55,561 nucleotides of DNA from a virus. Position numbers and translations under genes: made by a program. Shown piece by piece: positions 1 through 8,435 of the stretch. Position 1 is the stretch's first letter, and each line of letters opens with the position of its first letter. Under the pieces are notes generated by a model. The model made no database searches. It saw only the letters and a program-made list of their open reading frames with translations, and had not been told where the DNA came from. Location: positions 1 to 55,561 of the IMG/VR virus record IMGVR_UViG_3300031963_000186; one strand, given 5' to 3'.

Positions 1-707
1 GACGTAAACGAGGAGTTGGCAGAGACGGTTATCGCCCCAGTAACCCCCAACGTCGTGCCGTTCCATGTTAGGTTTGCGGAATCAACTAAATTGCCCCCCG
101 TACCGGCGTAAGTAACGCGACCTGAAGTCAACGAAGAATCAGTAAAGTCGGCGACGGTCAGCGTTGTGCCATTAAAGGTCATGTTAGCAGAGTCAACCAG
201 CAGACCACCCGTGCTTGCATAAGGTACGCGGGTAGAGGTCAATGACCCCACAGTTAAGTTTGTGCCTAAGAAAAGGCTACGTGGACGAGTAGCCCCTGAC
301 GCACCGATGTCGTACGTGTTGTCGGTGAAGATCAGATTACTGGTGATCGTGCTGTTGACCGTAAGGGTATCTGCCGACGAGTCTCCAACAGTTACGTTGC
401 CGTCTAGCTGAAAACCTCCTGTGACCTGCAGTTTGCTAACAACGACGGATCCTGTACCATTTGGCGTAATGTTAATGTTGCCGTTGGTGTTAGTGCTGCT
501 GATCGTGTTGCCATCGACCTGAATGTTGTCGATGTTTAGGATTGTCGGGTTGGTGCCAATCTCAACGACGGTACCACTACCGTTCTTAGTATATAGGCGC
601 TTGTCAAATGTGTTGACGGCCAATTCTGCACCGCCAGCTGCATTAGTTAGGTCACCAGGAGCCGGTGCCCCAGTAGTGTCCTTCTTCTTGGTCAGAATGG
701 TTGTCAT
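1..707 (-). CDS. Tail fibre protein, N-terminal part (runs off left edge)
   Basis: About 235 codons of an open frame that starts at the ATG at 707 and continues past the window edge. The start follows a good ribosome site (GGAGGAACTTACGC) and overlaps the stop of the preceding gene as ATGA. The product is rich in Thr, Ser, Gly and Asn and is built from beta-type repeats: the pattern RVxYAxTGGxLVDSANxTxNGTTLxV occurs twice in succession near the left edge, as in phage fibres and appendages. It is the last gene seen in the leftward head/tail operon. The C-terminal tail-fibre fragment at the right edge (55086 to 55561) could be the other end of the same gene on a circular or permuted molecule, but joining the two edges directly is out of frame. 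Family assignment is by composition and context only. Confidence 0.8.
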   Translation of the reverse strand, partial: MTTILTKKKDTTGAPAPGDLTNAAGGAELAVNTFDKRLYTKNGSGTVVEIGTNPTILNIDNIQVDGNTISSTNTNGNINITPNGTGSVVVSKLQVTGGFQLDGNVTVGDSSADTLTVNSTITSNLIFTDNTYDIGASGATRPRSLFLGTNLTVGSLTSTRVPYASTGGLLVDSANMTFNGTTLTVADFTDSSLTSGRVTYAGTGGNLVDSANLTWNGTTLGVTGAITVSANSSFT

Positions 708-3310
708 GCGTAAGTTCCTCCAGGGATGGTGTCAGTCCAAGTGGGCGAACCTGTACCCCCTGAGATTAAAAAATAACCAGATGTTCCAGCTGCACTAAAG
801 TCATAAGCGGAACCTGTCCCGTAAGCCACGGCCCCCGCTGTTGGTGTTGCTGTAGCATTGGTGCCTCCATTAGCAATAGGTAATGTTCCACTTACGTGGG
901 TCGTCAAACCAATCTTACCATAACTTGGAGCCGCTCCAACACCACCGGAGATTAAAGCATTGCCAGTTGCCACATCAGACAACTTAGTCAGGCTAGTAGT
1001 TGTATCAGCTACTAAAAGATCCCCAATCGTGTAGCTAGATTGGCCTGTACCACCATAAAGGGCCGCAATAGTGCTAGCGTTCCATGTACCTGCTGTCAGT
1101 GTACCAACCCCGGTGATCCCAGTATATGAGCCGCTGATATAGGCCGATCCCACAACGCCCGAGGTGATCTGGTTGCCATCAATAGCAATCGACACCGTCG
1201 CGGCAGTCGTTAGCTGCCCTTGGGCGTTGACTGTAAAGGTGCCCACAGCCGACGACGAACCATAAGCCGCCGCAGTTACCCCAGTGTTGGTGATGCTGAA
1301 CTGACTACCAGTGAGGGTCAGCCCAGTGCCTGCCGTATAGGTTCCAGCCCCAGAGAACTGCTGCCAGACAATAGCATCGGTGCCGACAATCGTGACCGGG
1401 TTAGTCTGCACCCAGCCCGTATTCGCATACTGAGTGCCGTTAGACACAAACGTAAAGTCACCGCTGGCAATCTCAGTCGAGGTGTCAAAATCCGTCGCCC
1501 GAGTCAGTACCGTTCCACCAGTTGCCCAAGTGTAAATACCGTTGTTTGCTTGCGTGGCTTCGTTCTTGACCAAAATCCGGTTAGTCGGCTGCAGGGTGTA
1601 GCCATCAAGAATCGTCAGCGGGTTCGACAAAGTCAGCGTAGCGCCTACCCCTGCCGTGCCGTTGTTGTAGGTAACCGTACCGCCGGTAATCGACGCCAGG
1701 GTCCCTGTGGTCGCTGCCGCGCAAGACGCATGGACATGCAGACCTTCAGCTACGGCGTCCACATACTGCTTTGTGGCTAACTGCAAGGCCGAAGTCGGGT
1801 CTTGCGTAACGGCTACCGAAGTTAGTCCACCTAAAGTCGTTGTCGAGCCGCCTAGAGAGACGGCAGTCGTGCCGATCGTTATCGAAGAGTTATCAAGCGC
1901 AACATTCGGGATATTGGTTAATGTGTTGGTGGCGCCAGAGATCGACTTATTTGTCAGCGTCTGGGTGCCGTTCAAAGTCACGACGGTCGAATCAATTGCA
2001 ATCGTGACGGCTGTCGAGCCGTTAAAGCTGGTGCCCTGTAAACCGGTCCCTATTGTTAAGGCGGCAGTCGTACTAGCGGTGATTGTCCCAGAGGCCCCAA
2101 GAGCCACTGAAACACCATTAAACGTCGTAGACGAGTTGACCAGTGACGAATTTCCAATGTTCGTCAGCGTGTTGTCAGGACCATTGATAGTCTTACCAGT
2201 CAACGTCTGGATACCTGTCAACGTTGCGACCGTGCTGTCAATGCTGATGGTCTTGGCTGTTGATCCATCAAATGTCGACCCGGAATTCAGTTGGAGACCG
2301 GTTCCGGCGGTCAGTGCAGCTGTCGTACTAGCGGTGATCGTTCCAGATCCCCCCAGTGCAACATTGACCCCGTTATACGTGACAGAACTGTTGGTCAGGG
2401 AAGCATTACCAATGTCTGTAAAGGTATTTAACGCCCCTGAAAGAGTCTTGCCAGTCAACGTTGCAGGAATGTCGGCATTGACTAATAGTCTAAACGTGGT
2501 CGGTGCTGGAGAACCTGACGTGGGACCTGCATATACGTAGTTGGCCGGTTGATCTACAACAATTAAAGCAGATCCCCAAGTCGGCGCAGAAGATCCCCCA
2601 GACAAAAGAACTTGACTTGGAAGTCCTTGAGTAGTTTGTGCAAAACCGGTTCCGTCGTTATACCAAACGGCACCTTGGACATTATTTAATACTTGTTGAC
2701 CCGTACCGCCTTGTGTCAGCGGCAAGATACCTGTGACCTCAGTTGCATCTGCTAGGTCAACGGCTGGGTGAACGTGATCTCCACGGGCAGCTTCCGAAGC
2801 CACGCCAGACGTGGCAGACCCTACTGCAAGAGGTGTTGCATTAGAAAAATTGACACTCAGGGTCCTGTTAGCTTGAAGATTTCCGCCGCCAGTTAAGCCA
2901 GTGCCTGCAATGATCTGCCTAGTATCAGGAACATACCCAATGATGACTAGGGAGGCCTCAGTGACATTTGTGACCTGACCCTGGGCATTTACTGTCACCA
3001 CAGGAACCATGGTCCCGGAGCCATACGTACCAGCCGCAACGCCCGTTGGTGCAAGCTTGTCCGTCGTTACGCCTGCCGTAGCAATGCTCAAGGTACGGTC
3101 AGCAGACAAGTTACCGCCACCTTGCAGGCCGCCACCAGTGCTGATCAAGCGGCTTGCAGGAACTGAAATGGTCGACTGGAGGTCAATAAACTGAACCTGA
3201 TATGTGACCCCACCAATGACGCAAACCATTGTGGCCGTCGGCGTCGGGTTTGGCGCAACGGGAAGGTCTGTGATCTTTGTCGGGACCAGATTTGATGGTA
3301 CTGTCGTCAT
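704..3310 (-). CDS. Large repetitive tail fibre / appendage protein
   Basis: An 868-residue protein with almost no Cys or Trp, dominated by Thr, Gly, Ser, Ala and Val, typical of trimeric beta-helical phage fibres. The N-terminal 170 residues contain two GG-NL-x-A-x-RTLS fibre motifs (SAGGG.. and LTGGGNLQANRTLSV type). The middle holds three tandem units of roughly 80 to 95 residues, each carrying TLTGKT/TLTNK, NTxTxIxN, SSxTxNGVxVALG and GTITASTTAALTxGTGLQ. Further on is an ATKQYVDAVAEGLHVH segment, common in phage receptor-binding proteins, and the protein ends in PGGTYA, close to the NGGTY end of the protein at 49525. The start ATG at 3310 overlaps the upstream TAA (TAATG). Likely virion surface, host recognition; receptor unknown. 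Confidence 0.82.
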   Translation of the reverse strand: MTTVPSNLVPTKITDLPVAPNPTPTATMVCVIGGVTYQVQFIDLQSTISVPASRLISTGGGLQGGGNLSADRTLSIATAGVTTDKLAPTGVAAGTYGSGTMVPVVTVNAQGQVTNVTEASLVIIGYVPDTRQIIAGTGLTGGGNLQANRTLSVNFSNATPLAVGSATSGVASEAARGDHVHPAVDLADATEVTGILPLTQGGTGQQVLNNVQGAVWYNDGTGFAQTTQGLPSQVLLSGGSSAPTWGSALIVVDQPANYVYAGPTSGSPAPTTFRLLVNADIPATLTGKTLSGALNTFTDIGNASLTNSSVTYNGVNVALGGSGTITASTTAALTAGTGLQLNSGSTFDGSTAKTISIDSTVATLTGIQTLTGKTINGPDNTLTNIGNSSLVNSSTTFNGVSVALGASGTITASTTAALTIGTGLQGTSFNGSTAVTIAIDSTVVTLNGTQTLTNKSISGATNTLTNIPNVALDNSSITIGTTAVSLGGSTTTLGGLTSVAVTQDPTSALQLATKQYVDAVAEGLHVHASCAAATTGTLASITGGTVTYNNGTAGVGATLTLSNPLTILDGYTLQPTNRILVKNEATQANNGIYTWATGGTVLTRATDFDTSTEIASGDFTFVSNGTQYANTGWVQTNPVTIVGTDAIVWQQFSGAGTYTAGTGLTLTGSQFSITNTGVTAAAYGSSSAVGTFTVNAQGQLTTAATVSIAIDGNQITSGVVGSAYISGSYTGITGVGTLTAGTWNASTIAALYGGTGQSSYTIGDLLVADTTTSLTKLSDVATGNALISGGVGAAPSYGKIGLTTHVSGTLPIANGGTNATATPTAGAVAYGTGSAYDFSAAGTSGYFLISGGTGSPTWTDTIPGGTYA

Positions 3311-3618
3311 TACTCAGGTTCCGGAAAGAGATAGCCGTTATTTGAACTGATCAAGAAGTTGTTATCATCTTCTGTGACTAGTCCATCGGGATCGCTGTAC
3401 AACGGAGCATCTGGCCTGACAAAAGGCAAGACGATTTGATCGGGTTGGCGAGGCGGCAGACGATATGGATCGAGATTGTCAAGATCTTCTTTGCAGACTC
3501 GAAGCCCTGGTGAATTAGGGTCGGAGTACAAAGCATCAAGCGACATCTTCCGCCGGCAACGGTCACACACGCCGATGCCCAGCGTGCTATTGCCACGGGT
3601 GTCCAGCCAAATGCTCAT
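3310..3618 (-). CDS. Small Cys-motif protein between adaptor and fibre genes
   Basis: 102 residues. The N-terminal half has CDRC (about residue 18) and a third Cys in LRVCKEDLD about 23 residues later, suggesting a partial zinc-ribbon-like fold; the C-terminal half is acidic and Pro/Asp rich (RPDAPLYSDPDG). It overlaps the upstream adaptor gene by 4 bases and the downstream fibre gene by 1 base, so it is translated with the virion module. I do not recognise a characterised family; position suggests a minor virion or assembly protein. Confidence 0.72.
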   Translation of the reverse strand: MSIWLDTRGNSTLGIGVCDRCRRKMSLDALYSDPNSPGLRVCKEDLDNLDPYRLPPRQPDQIVLPFVRPDAPLYSDPDGLVTEDDNNFLISSNNGYLFPEPE

Positions 3619-4601
3619 CTTGTGTACACCGCAATGTTAGGCGTGAGATAGATCGGGCTATCGTCACGTTCTTCATTCTCTGCTTCGATGAGTGCTCGTT
3701 GTGCCTTTTGATCCAAGATTGAGATCATCTGCGGATCAACAGTCGGAATCTCTTCAGCAAGCTTAGCGGCTAGCTGATAGACCATGGCATCATACCAGCG
3801 CTGTGGTACCTCTATCTCTTGCGTCAAGTTACCGACGTCCATGATGTATCTCTTGATCCAGACGACGACTTGCGCAGTCACAAACTGGGCAGATGGCACA
3901 GGCCATAGATACAAGATTGGATTATTCAGCTGACGATTGACCCAGAACTGCAGGGGGCGACCTTGAAACTGTTTATTTGGCAAGTTCACATAATCATCAC
4001 GGTTTAGGCGAGCCATCGGGATCTCTGTAGGCGTGTTGCCTAAAAAGACATTGGCTGCATTCAAGTTGCCCGATGTCGACCTGACCCTAAAATAAAATGT
4101 GGCTAGCGCCCCTTCAATGTCGTACCAGGTGTAAGTCCCAGTTCCCGTACTTGGATTTGTTTCTGTAGCAACAGTTGTCCAAATAGCTCCATCGTCTGAG
4201 GTCTCAAAGGCAACGGACGTTGATAGACCAGACCACTCTATACCGATATTCGTGACCTGGGTCTGGGTCGCAAATTCGGTGGTAACAATGGTTGATGTTT
4301 GGGTCTCAGTGCCACTGACTTGCTGCAGGGTGCGTAGGTTAGTGTTGAGAATGTCGACGATGCCGTTTGGCATCTCGATCAGGCCCTGAGCCTCATAGAG
4401 AGGCATAAGGTACCGCTCAATGCACCAGAGCTGCAGGCCTCTGTTGGCCAGGGCACTGAGGATGAGATAAAGATTTTCGAGAGCAACTTGCAATTGCTCG
4501 GAACTGACGCCCTCAGGCGGTAGCCGGCAACGACGAAACGCGTGGTCTACGACCTTGCGAGTATTGAATACCGTCTGACTAACTGTGCCTGAAACTGCCA
4601 C
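3615..4601 (-). CDS. gp4-like head-tail adaptor with inserted beta domain
   Basis: 328 residues starting at a GTG (4601) placed 8 bases after AGGAG. The first 100 residues are helical and match the phage adaptor / P22 gp4-type layout (VVDHAFRRCRLPPEG, LYLILSALANRGLQLW, then YEAQGLIEMPNG). The end has YLWPVPSAQ, VVVWIKRYI, VPQRWYDAMVYQLAAKLAEEIP, also typical of these adaptors. Between them, about residues 100 to 190, is a Thr/Ser-rich beta segment with WSGLSTSVAFETSDDGAIWTTV resembling a discoidin-like carbohydrate-binding module (inference). A shorter relative without the insert lies at 50717 to 51370. Expected role: ring beneath the portal that closes the packaged head and joins the tail. 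Confidence 0.75.
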   Translation of the reverse strand: MAVSGTVSQTVFNTRKVVDHAFRRCRLPPEGVSSEQLQVALENLYLILSALANRGLQLWCIERYLMPLYEAQGLIEMPNGIVDILNTNLRTLQQVSGTETQTSTIVTTEFATQTQVTNIGIEWSGLSTSVAFETSDDGAIWTTVATETNPSTGTGTYTWYDIEGALATFYFRVRSTSGNLNAANVFLGNTPTEIPMARLNRDDYVNLPNKQFQGRPLQFWVNRQLNNPILYLWPVPSAQFVTAQVVVWIKRYIMDVGNLTQEIEVPQRWYDAMVYQLAAKLAEEIPTVDPQMISILDQKAQRALIEAENEERDDSPIYLTPNIAVYTR

Positions 4602-4667
4602 CGGATCTGCTCCTCGAGAAAATAAGTGGTTTGCCGATTCAGCAGACCCGGAATGGTTTATTAAATT

Positions 4668-5600
4668 TTACTTCATTCGTCCAACTTTGGGCATCTTAGA
4701 GAACGTGGGCACGCCACCTCGTTTGAGTCTGGCAGCAGCTCCTGGGCCATGGGCCTGGGAAGCCGGCATGTCGGCATGCTTTTTCAGCTTAGATTCAACC
4801 GAACCACCGCTTTTGTAGTTCTGGCGGTTGGTCATCCTGGCCCGTTCAGCCTCTGTTGGGGCAGCACCTGCACGATTTCTTATTTCCCGGTCGGCTTGCT
4901 GGGCTTTGCGGATCATCTCCATCTCCCGCATGCCTTGAGTAGACCTTGCTCGCTCGCCTTCGGTGACAGAAGAGCCATATTTGCGGCTTAATTCTGACAA
5001 AATGTCCTCATTTGCCTCTTCTCGTTGAGAATCGCGCGCTTTTGGCATAGAGATTTGGCCGCCATCGGCCTTTTTAGTGGCTTTTCGGCCTTCGGACAGG
5101 GCAATTGCAATGGCTTGCTTAGGATTTTTCACCACGGGGCCATTTTTTCCTGAATGCAAGGTCCCTTCCTTGAATTCGGACATGACCGTGCCTACTTTTT
5201 TCTGCATCTTGGTCTTACCGCCATCTTTCATGGCAGTTGGCTCAGTCATCTCGTGCTTAATCATCTCCATGGGCGCCTTGGCCTTACGGAGCATAGAAAC
5301 TTCGGCCTTTTTTGTAGCCGGAGTGTCCATCTCGCCCTTAACTTCACGCACTTCGTGCTTAATCAGGGCCTTTGGAGCACCTGCTTTTTTCAAAAGAGCA
5401 ACTTCTCGTTTAACGACGGCCTCTGGCTCGCGTTTTGCGGTCATCTTTTGATCATTTTTGGCCTGACCACCCTTTTTCATGCCGTGCGGCTGATCATAGG
5501 TTGCCTTAGATATGCCCTTAGTGGAGCGATATGAGCCTGTTGTGGGCCTAGTATTAGGCTGGGAGAATGAAAAGTCACCGTATTTCAAAGTTTTTCCCAT
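4668..5600 (-). CDS. Basic Lys/Met-rich protein with repeated GG motifs (DUF6496-like)
   Basis: 310 residues from the ATG at 5600, which follows AAAAAGGAAATGAC; an in-frame codon further upstream would run into the preceding gene. It is extremely rich in Lys, Ala, Met and Glu. Five short motifs share the form hydrophobic-x-basic/acidic-GG: MKKGGQ, MKDGGK, KADGGQ, YKSGGS, LKRGGV. A tandem element of about 30 residues, roughly VKREVALLKKAGAPKALIKHE, recurs as VSMLRKAKAPMEMIKHE. The segment EFKEGTLHSG..VKNPKQAIAIALSEG matches the DUF6496 type of small phage protein. Together with the next two upstream genes it forms a group of very basic proteins between the head and tail genes; DNA or RNA binding within the head is possible but not shown. 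Confidence 0.72.
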   Translation of the reverse strand: MGKTLKYGDFSFSQPNTRPTTGSYRSTKGISKATYDQPHGMKKGGQAKNDQKMTAKREPEAVVKREVALLKKAGAPKALIKHEVREVKGEMDTPATKKAEVSMLRKAKAPMEMIKHEMTEPTAMKDGGKTKMQKKVGTVMSEFKEGTLHSGKNGPVVKNPKQAIAIALSEGRKATKKADGGQISMPKARDSQREEANEDILSELSRKYGSSVTEGERARSTQGMREMEMIRKAQQADREIRNRAGAAPTEAERARMTNRQNYKSGGSVESKLKKHADMPASQAHGPGAAARLKRGGVPTFSKMPKVGRMK

Positions 5601-5601
5601 G

Positions 5602-5799
5602 TCATTTCCTTTTTGCGGCAGCCCGCATGTTATCAACAAGGTTGGGATATGGGCGTCCGGCTGCTTTTGCTGAAGCCTTGGCGCTAGCTTTTGCAGCCGG
5701 CGAGAGTTTTTTAGGTTTGGGCAGATCCTTTGGCCTTGGACTATCCCAAGGTGCTTTTACTTTGCCTCCACGTTTGAAGGCCATCTTTTGTCCGATCAT
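5602..5799 (-). CDS. Small very basic Ala/Lys/Pro protein
   Basis: 65 residues from the ATG at 5799, one base after the upstream stop (TGACATG, the same junction used by the next gene downstream). The sequence is basic and low complexity: MAFKRGGKVKAPW, PRPKDLPKPKKL, then AKASAKASAKAAG, ending in AAAKRK. It resembles a histone-like tail or a head-internal basic peptide. The FKRGGKV motif is one of the recurrent GG motifs in this genome. A start at the internal Met (5781) is also possible. Confidence 0.6.
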   Translation of the reverse strand: MIGQKMAFKRGGKVKAPWDSPRPKDLPKPKKLSPAAKASAKASAKAAGRPYPNLVDNMRAAAKRK

Positions 5800-5800
5800 G

Positions 5801-6118
5801 TCAGCAATCCCATTTGTTGAGTGCAAGAGCCTTCCTAGTAGGCCTACCCTTATCATCCTTCATAGGGCCTGGCATACCGGACATACGGGCACAAAAACTT
5901 TTACGTCGGCCTGCTGCTTTTGGGCTTTTTGCGGCTTGTTTTGAAGATACAGGAGGCTTCAAGTCGCCGCCGGTTTGTCGATTGTAAGCATCTCGACCCT
6001 TTTGATTCAACCCGCCCTTAGGATTTTGACCTTCTTTGCGAGCCCAAACTGCCCCGCCTTTTGCAACAAATACGGTCTCACCTTTTTTACCAAACTTAAA
6101 ATCGTTCACGGCCATCAT
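5801..6118 (-). CDS. DUF6321-like small basic protein
   Basis: 105 residues. Features: FGKKGETVFVAKGGAVWARKEG at the N-terminus, GGLNQKGRDAYNRQTGG in the middle, and at the C-terminus GRRKSFCARMSGMPGPMKDDKGRPTRKALALNKW. The RKSFCARMxGMPG and GRPTRKALALxKW segments are the hallmark of the DUF6321 family of aquatic phages and some bacteria; its function is unknown. The double Met start (6118 or 6115) overlaps the upstream stop. It is the first of three consecutive basic genes. Confidence 0.75.
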   Translation of the reverse strand: MMAVNDFKFGKKGETVFVAKGGAVWARKEGQNPKGGLNQKGRDAYNRQTGGDLKPPVSSKQAAKSPKAAGRRKSFCARMSGMPGPMKDDKGRPTRKALALNKWDC

Positions 6119-6714
6119 TGCACCTGTGAAGCGATGAAAATTGCGGACGGTATTGCTGGGGCAGCATACGGAGATACTTGAGCAGCATCGTAACGAAGAG
6201 ACACGGCTGTATTGTTCACTGCAAATATGTATTGCAGGTAATCTCCTGCCGTAGCATTAAAGAACGTATTCAGTTCAAAGATGGTAGTGCCACCATCGGC
6301 TGCTTTTGGCACTGAAATAATTGAACCTGAGGTGGCTATGTCGCTTCCATTCTTGCGCTGCCATATACGCAGCGTGTGATCGGCCGCATCAGAATTGTCT
6401 ACTTGCAAGTTAATACTAACCTCATAAAGGCCTGTATTTGCAAACGTGATCTGAGTCGGATTACCACTACCGTCATTGACAACACTTATGTCATTTGAAA
6501 CATCAGTGGTGCCTAGTCGCACGGCTGTTGGCGTATTAAGCGCTGCCGTTTGATCAACGAGACTGTATGCTTGAATGTAAGCGTTGTCGAGAACGTACTC
6601 TTTAATTTGGGTAGCTGTAATCTTGACTGACGAAGCGGTTTGCACCGCTTCGAACAGCTCTGTCCCGATCAGTGTTGTCCCAGAGGTTAGGTCTGTAATC
6701 TTGACGTTTGCCAT
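6115..6714 (-). CDS. Virion protein with C1q/TNF-like jelly-roll domain
   Basis: 199 residues. The first 40 (MANVKITDLTSGTTLIGTELFEAVQT) have the ITDLT..TxLxGTELFEAVQ pattern that often opens phage fibre or head-decoration proteins. The remainder reads as a beta sandwich: ITFANTGLYEVSINLQVDNSDAA, LRIWQRKNGSDI, AGDYLQYIFAVNN, like C1q/TNF-type domains in appendage proteins. It lies 2 bases downstream of the next structural gene. Probable head spike or tail-associated protein. Confidence 0.7.
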   Translation of the reverse strand: MANVKITDLTSGTTLIGTELFEAVQTASSVKITATQIKEYVLDNAYIQAYSLVDQTAALNTPTAVRLGTTDVSNDISVVNDGSGNPTQITFANTGLYEVSINLQVDNSDAADHTLRIWQRKNGSDIATSGSIISVPKAADGGTTIFELNTFFNATAGDYLQYIFAVNNTAVSLRYDAAQVSPYAAPAIPSAIFIASQVQ

Positions 6715-6716
6715 GA

Positions 6717-7337
6717 TTAAGCCGTAGACTGTTGGGTTACGGTAAATCGCAGCGTGCCATCACCTGAATTGATCACGTAACGGACTGCTCGCATCAGCAC
6801 AGTTGTTGAGGCTGTGTGGTCAACGGCGCAAGTCGTAAAGACCGAGTCGGGATGAGCAACGGCTTGATGCACAAAGCTATTATCAAACGGGTCCTCATTA
6901 GTGTACTCAACAGAGTAATCAACCGTCCCGTTGACTGAGGCTGAGATGGTCGTCACCTGATTAGGTGTATAGATGTCCAATGGCATCCATGCGCTATAGC
7001 CACCGTCAGCATTGCCTGCCTCAACGTCATCAGACGTTGCATCGTCTGCAGCGATTGACGTGATAGTTGCAAATGTTAACGTAGAAGTGACCGTACCAGC
7101 ATTGCCGCCGGCGATTGTCTCGCTTTGAGTTTGGCCAGATGGTCCTGTACCAGTGATCGTGAAGTTCACGCCCGTCTCATCTCCGACAGACGTGATGGTC
7201 ACATAGCAAGGAGGATCTAACGTTACTGTCGACGAGACCAGGGTGAGGTCACCCGCAAGAGCCAGTGTTTGGGCCAGGGCCACTGAATCGGTGACCGCAT
7301 TGCCAAAACTTGGCGTGATGATTTGAATTGGTCTCAT
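6717..7337 (-). CDS. Structural protein, beta-rich
   Basis: 206 residues, Thr/Val/Ser/Asp rich, with repeated short beta strands and a GDETGVNFTITGTGPSGQTQSETIAGG segment similar in style to phage Ig-like and decoration domains. Starts at ATG 7337 after an AGGAGAAAAGC ribosome site. A hairpin separates it from the gene upstream. No named family recognised; I place it with head completion or decoration proteins because of its position behind the capsid gene. Confidence 0.65.
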   Translation of the reverse strand: MRPIQIITPSFGNAVTDSVALAQTLALAGDLTLVSSTVTLDPPCYVTITSVGDETGVNFTITGTGPSGQTQSETIAGGNAGTVTSTLTFATITSIAADDATSDDVEAGNADGGYSAWMPLDIYTPNQVTTISASVNGTVDYSVEYTNEDPFDNSFVHQAVAHPDSVFTTCAVDHTASTTVLMRAVRYVINSGDGTLRFTVTQQSTA

Positions 7338-7359
7338 GCTTTTCTCCTGTGGTTAGAGA

Positions 7360-7378
7360 GCCGGGAACAAGTCCCGGC
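7360..7378 (-). terminator. Stem-loop between two structural genes
   Basis: A perfect 7-bp stem GCCGGGA/TCCCGGC with a 5-base loop lies in the 47-base gap between the genes at 7385 and 7337. The bases that follow on the minus strand (TCTCTAACC) are only weakly T-rich, so it may be a leaky terminator or an mRNA processing or stabilising hairpin. Confidence 0.45.
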
Positions 7379-7384
7379 GCTTCA

Positions 7385-8362
7385 TTAAGCCTGGGTTACG
7401 CCCAAGGCGCCCACACGAGTTGCATTAGGACCGACTGCAATACCAGGCAACAGGATACCCATGACTAGGCGCTTGATACCGTCGCAAGCACCAGAAGGCA
7501 AGTAGGTTCCACGAACGTCACCAGTAGTCGTCGTTGCAGTTGCTGTCGCAGCGGCTACAAAGGTACCAGCATCGCGAGCTAGGGTATTGTTGTAACCAAC
7601 AGAGGCTAGGTAACCGGCATCGGTGACTCGAACAGGCAAGCCGATGATGTCGGTGGTGCCCACAGCAATAGTGGCTCCACAGTCACCAGCAACTGCAACT
7701 TGACTGACCTGATAGAAAGCCTTCTTACCGTTGACGGTAGTCGACTGGGTGGTGCCTGTAGCGATCACTTCTGACATGGCTTGACCGTAATAGTCAAAAC
7801 CTGATACGGTCACATTGGTGTCTGCAATAGTACCTGCACCGATTGTGATTGCAACGGCACGGGGGCAGTCAAGCTGGATCACAGACGTACCGGCCACGGT
7901 AGTGGCTGCCTTAGTACCTGCTCCTGCAGCCAAGGTTGCATCACCAGCGACCGCATAGCTAGCAGCAGCAGAGATGTTGTTTGTCAACTTGGCTTGAGGA
8001 ATCACGTCGAAGACGTAGATACGACCAAGGGGACCGACACCGCGCTCCATTGGAGACGAGTCATCTAGCAAGGCATTGCCATTGGCGTACATGGTTGTTG
8101 AACCAGCACTTTGGCTATTGTTGACGGTATAGGTGCCAACGCCGCCTCCACCGGTGCCAAAAGCTGTGATGTAAGTGCCGTTGGTGACACCTGAACCATC
8201 GATGTACTGGCCCAAACGAATTGGATCACCTGACAGCATGGCTGTCACGGTCAAGGTAGTAGTTGTGATGGATCCTGTAAATGTCGATTGGGCAGGCTGT
8301 AGACCATTACCCATGGCGGTCTGTGCAGGACCTAAAAAGAGATCATCTGAAAACTGAGGCAT
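7385..8362 (-). CDS. Structural protein downstream of capsid gene
   Basis: 325 residues, Ala/Gly/Thr rich. Near the N-terminus is a LTVTAMLSGDPIRLGQYIDGSGVTNGTYI segment of the kind found in phage and prophage beta-structured domains, and later VSGFDYYGQAMSEVI followed by several short beta repeats. It begins after AAGGAGAAGACAAA and sits directly behind the terminator of the major capsid gene, so it needs read-through or its own promoter. Probably a head decoration or head-completion protein; function inferred from position only. Confidence 0.65.
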   Translation of the reverse strand: MPQFSDDLFLGPAQTAMGNGLQPAQSTFTGSITTTTLTVTAMLSGDPIRLGQYIDGSGVTNGTYITAFGTGGGGVGTYTVNNSQSAGSTTMYANGNALLDDSSPMERGVGPLGRIYVFDVIPQAKLTNNISAAASYAVAGDATLAAGAGTKAATTVAGTSVIQLDCPRAVAITIGAGTIADTNVTVSGFDYYGQAMSEVIATGTTQSTTVNGKKAFYQVSQVAVAGDCGATIAVGTTDIIGLPVRVTDAGYLASVGYNNTLARDAGTFVAAATATATTTTGDVRGTYLPSGACDGIKRLVMGILLPGIAVGPNATRVGALGVTQA

Positions 8363-8395
8363 TTTGTCTTCTCCTTGAAAAGCTTGACAAAAGTT

Positions 8396-8429
8396 AAAAA
8401 ATGGGGAACCGACTTATGTCAGCTCCCCA
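8396..8429 (-). terminator. Rho-independent terminator after the major capsid gene
   Basis: On the minus strand, 6 bases behind the capsid stop, TGGGGA pairs with TCCCCA; inside this CTGAC pairs with GTCGG around an ATAA loop. The stem is followed at once by TTTTTT (8401 to 8396). This is a textbook intrinsic terminator and would raise capsid mRNA relative to the genes further on. Confidence 0.85.
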
Positions 8430-8435
8430 CAAGGA

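Noticed and set aside
1707-2540. Plus-strand frame opposite the large fibre gene
   Set aside because: Val/Pro repeats mirror the Thr/Gly repeats on the other strand; shadow of a repetitive gene.
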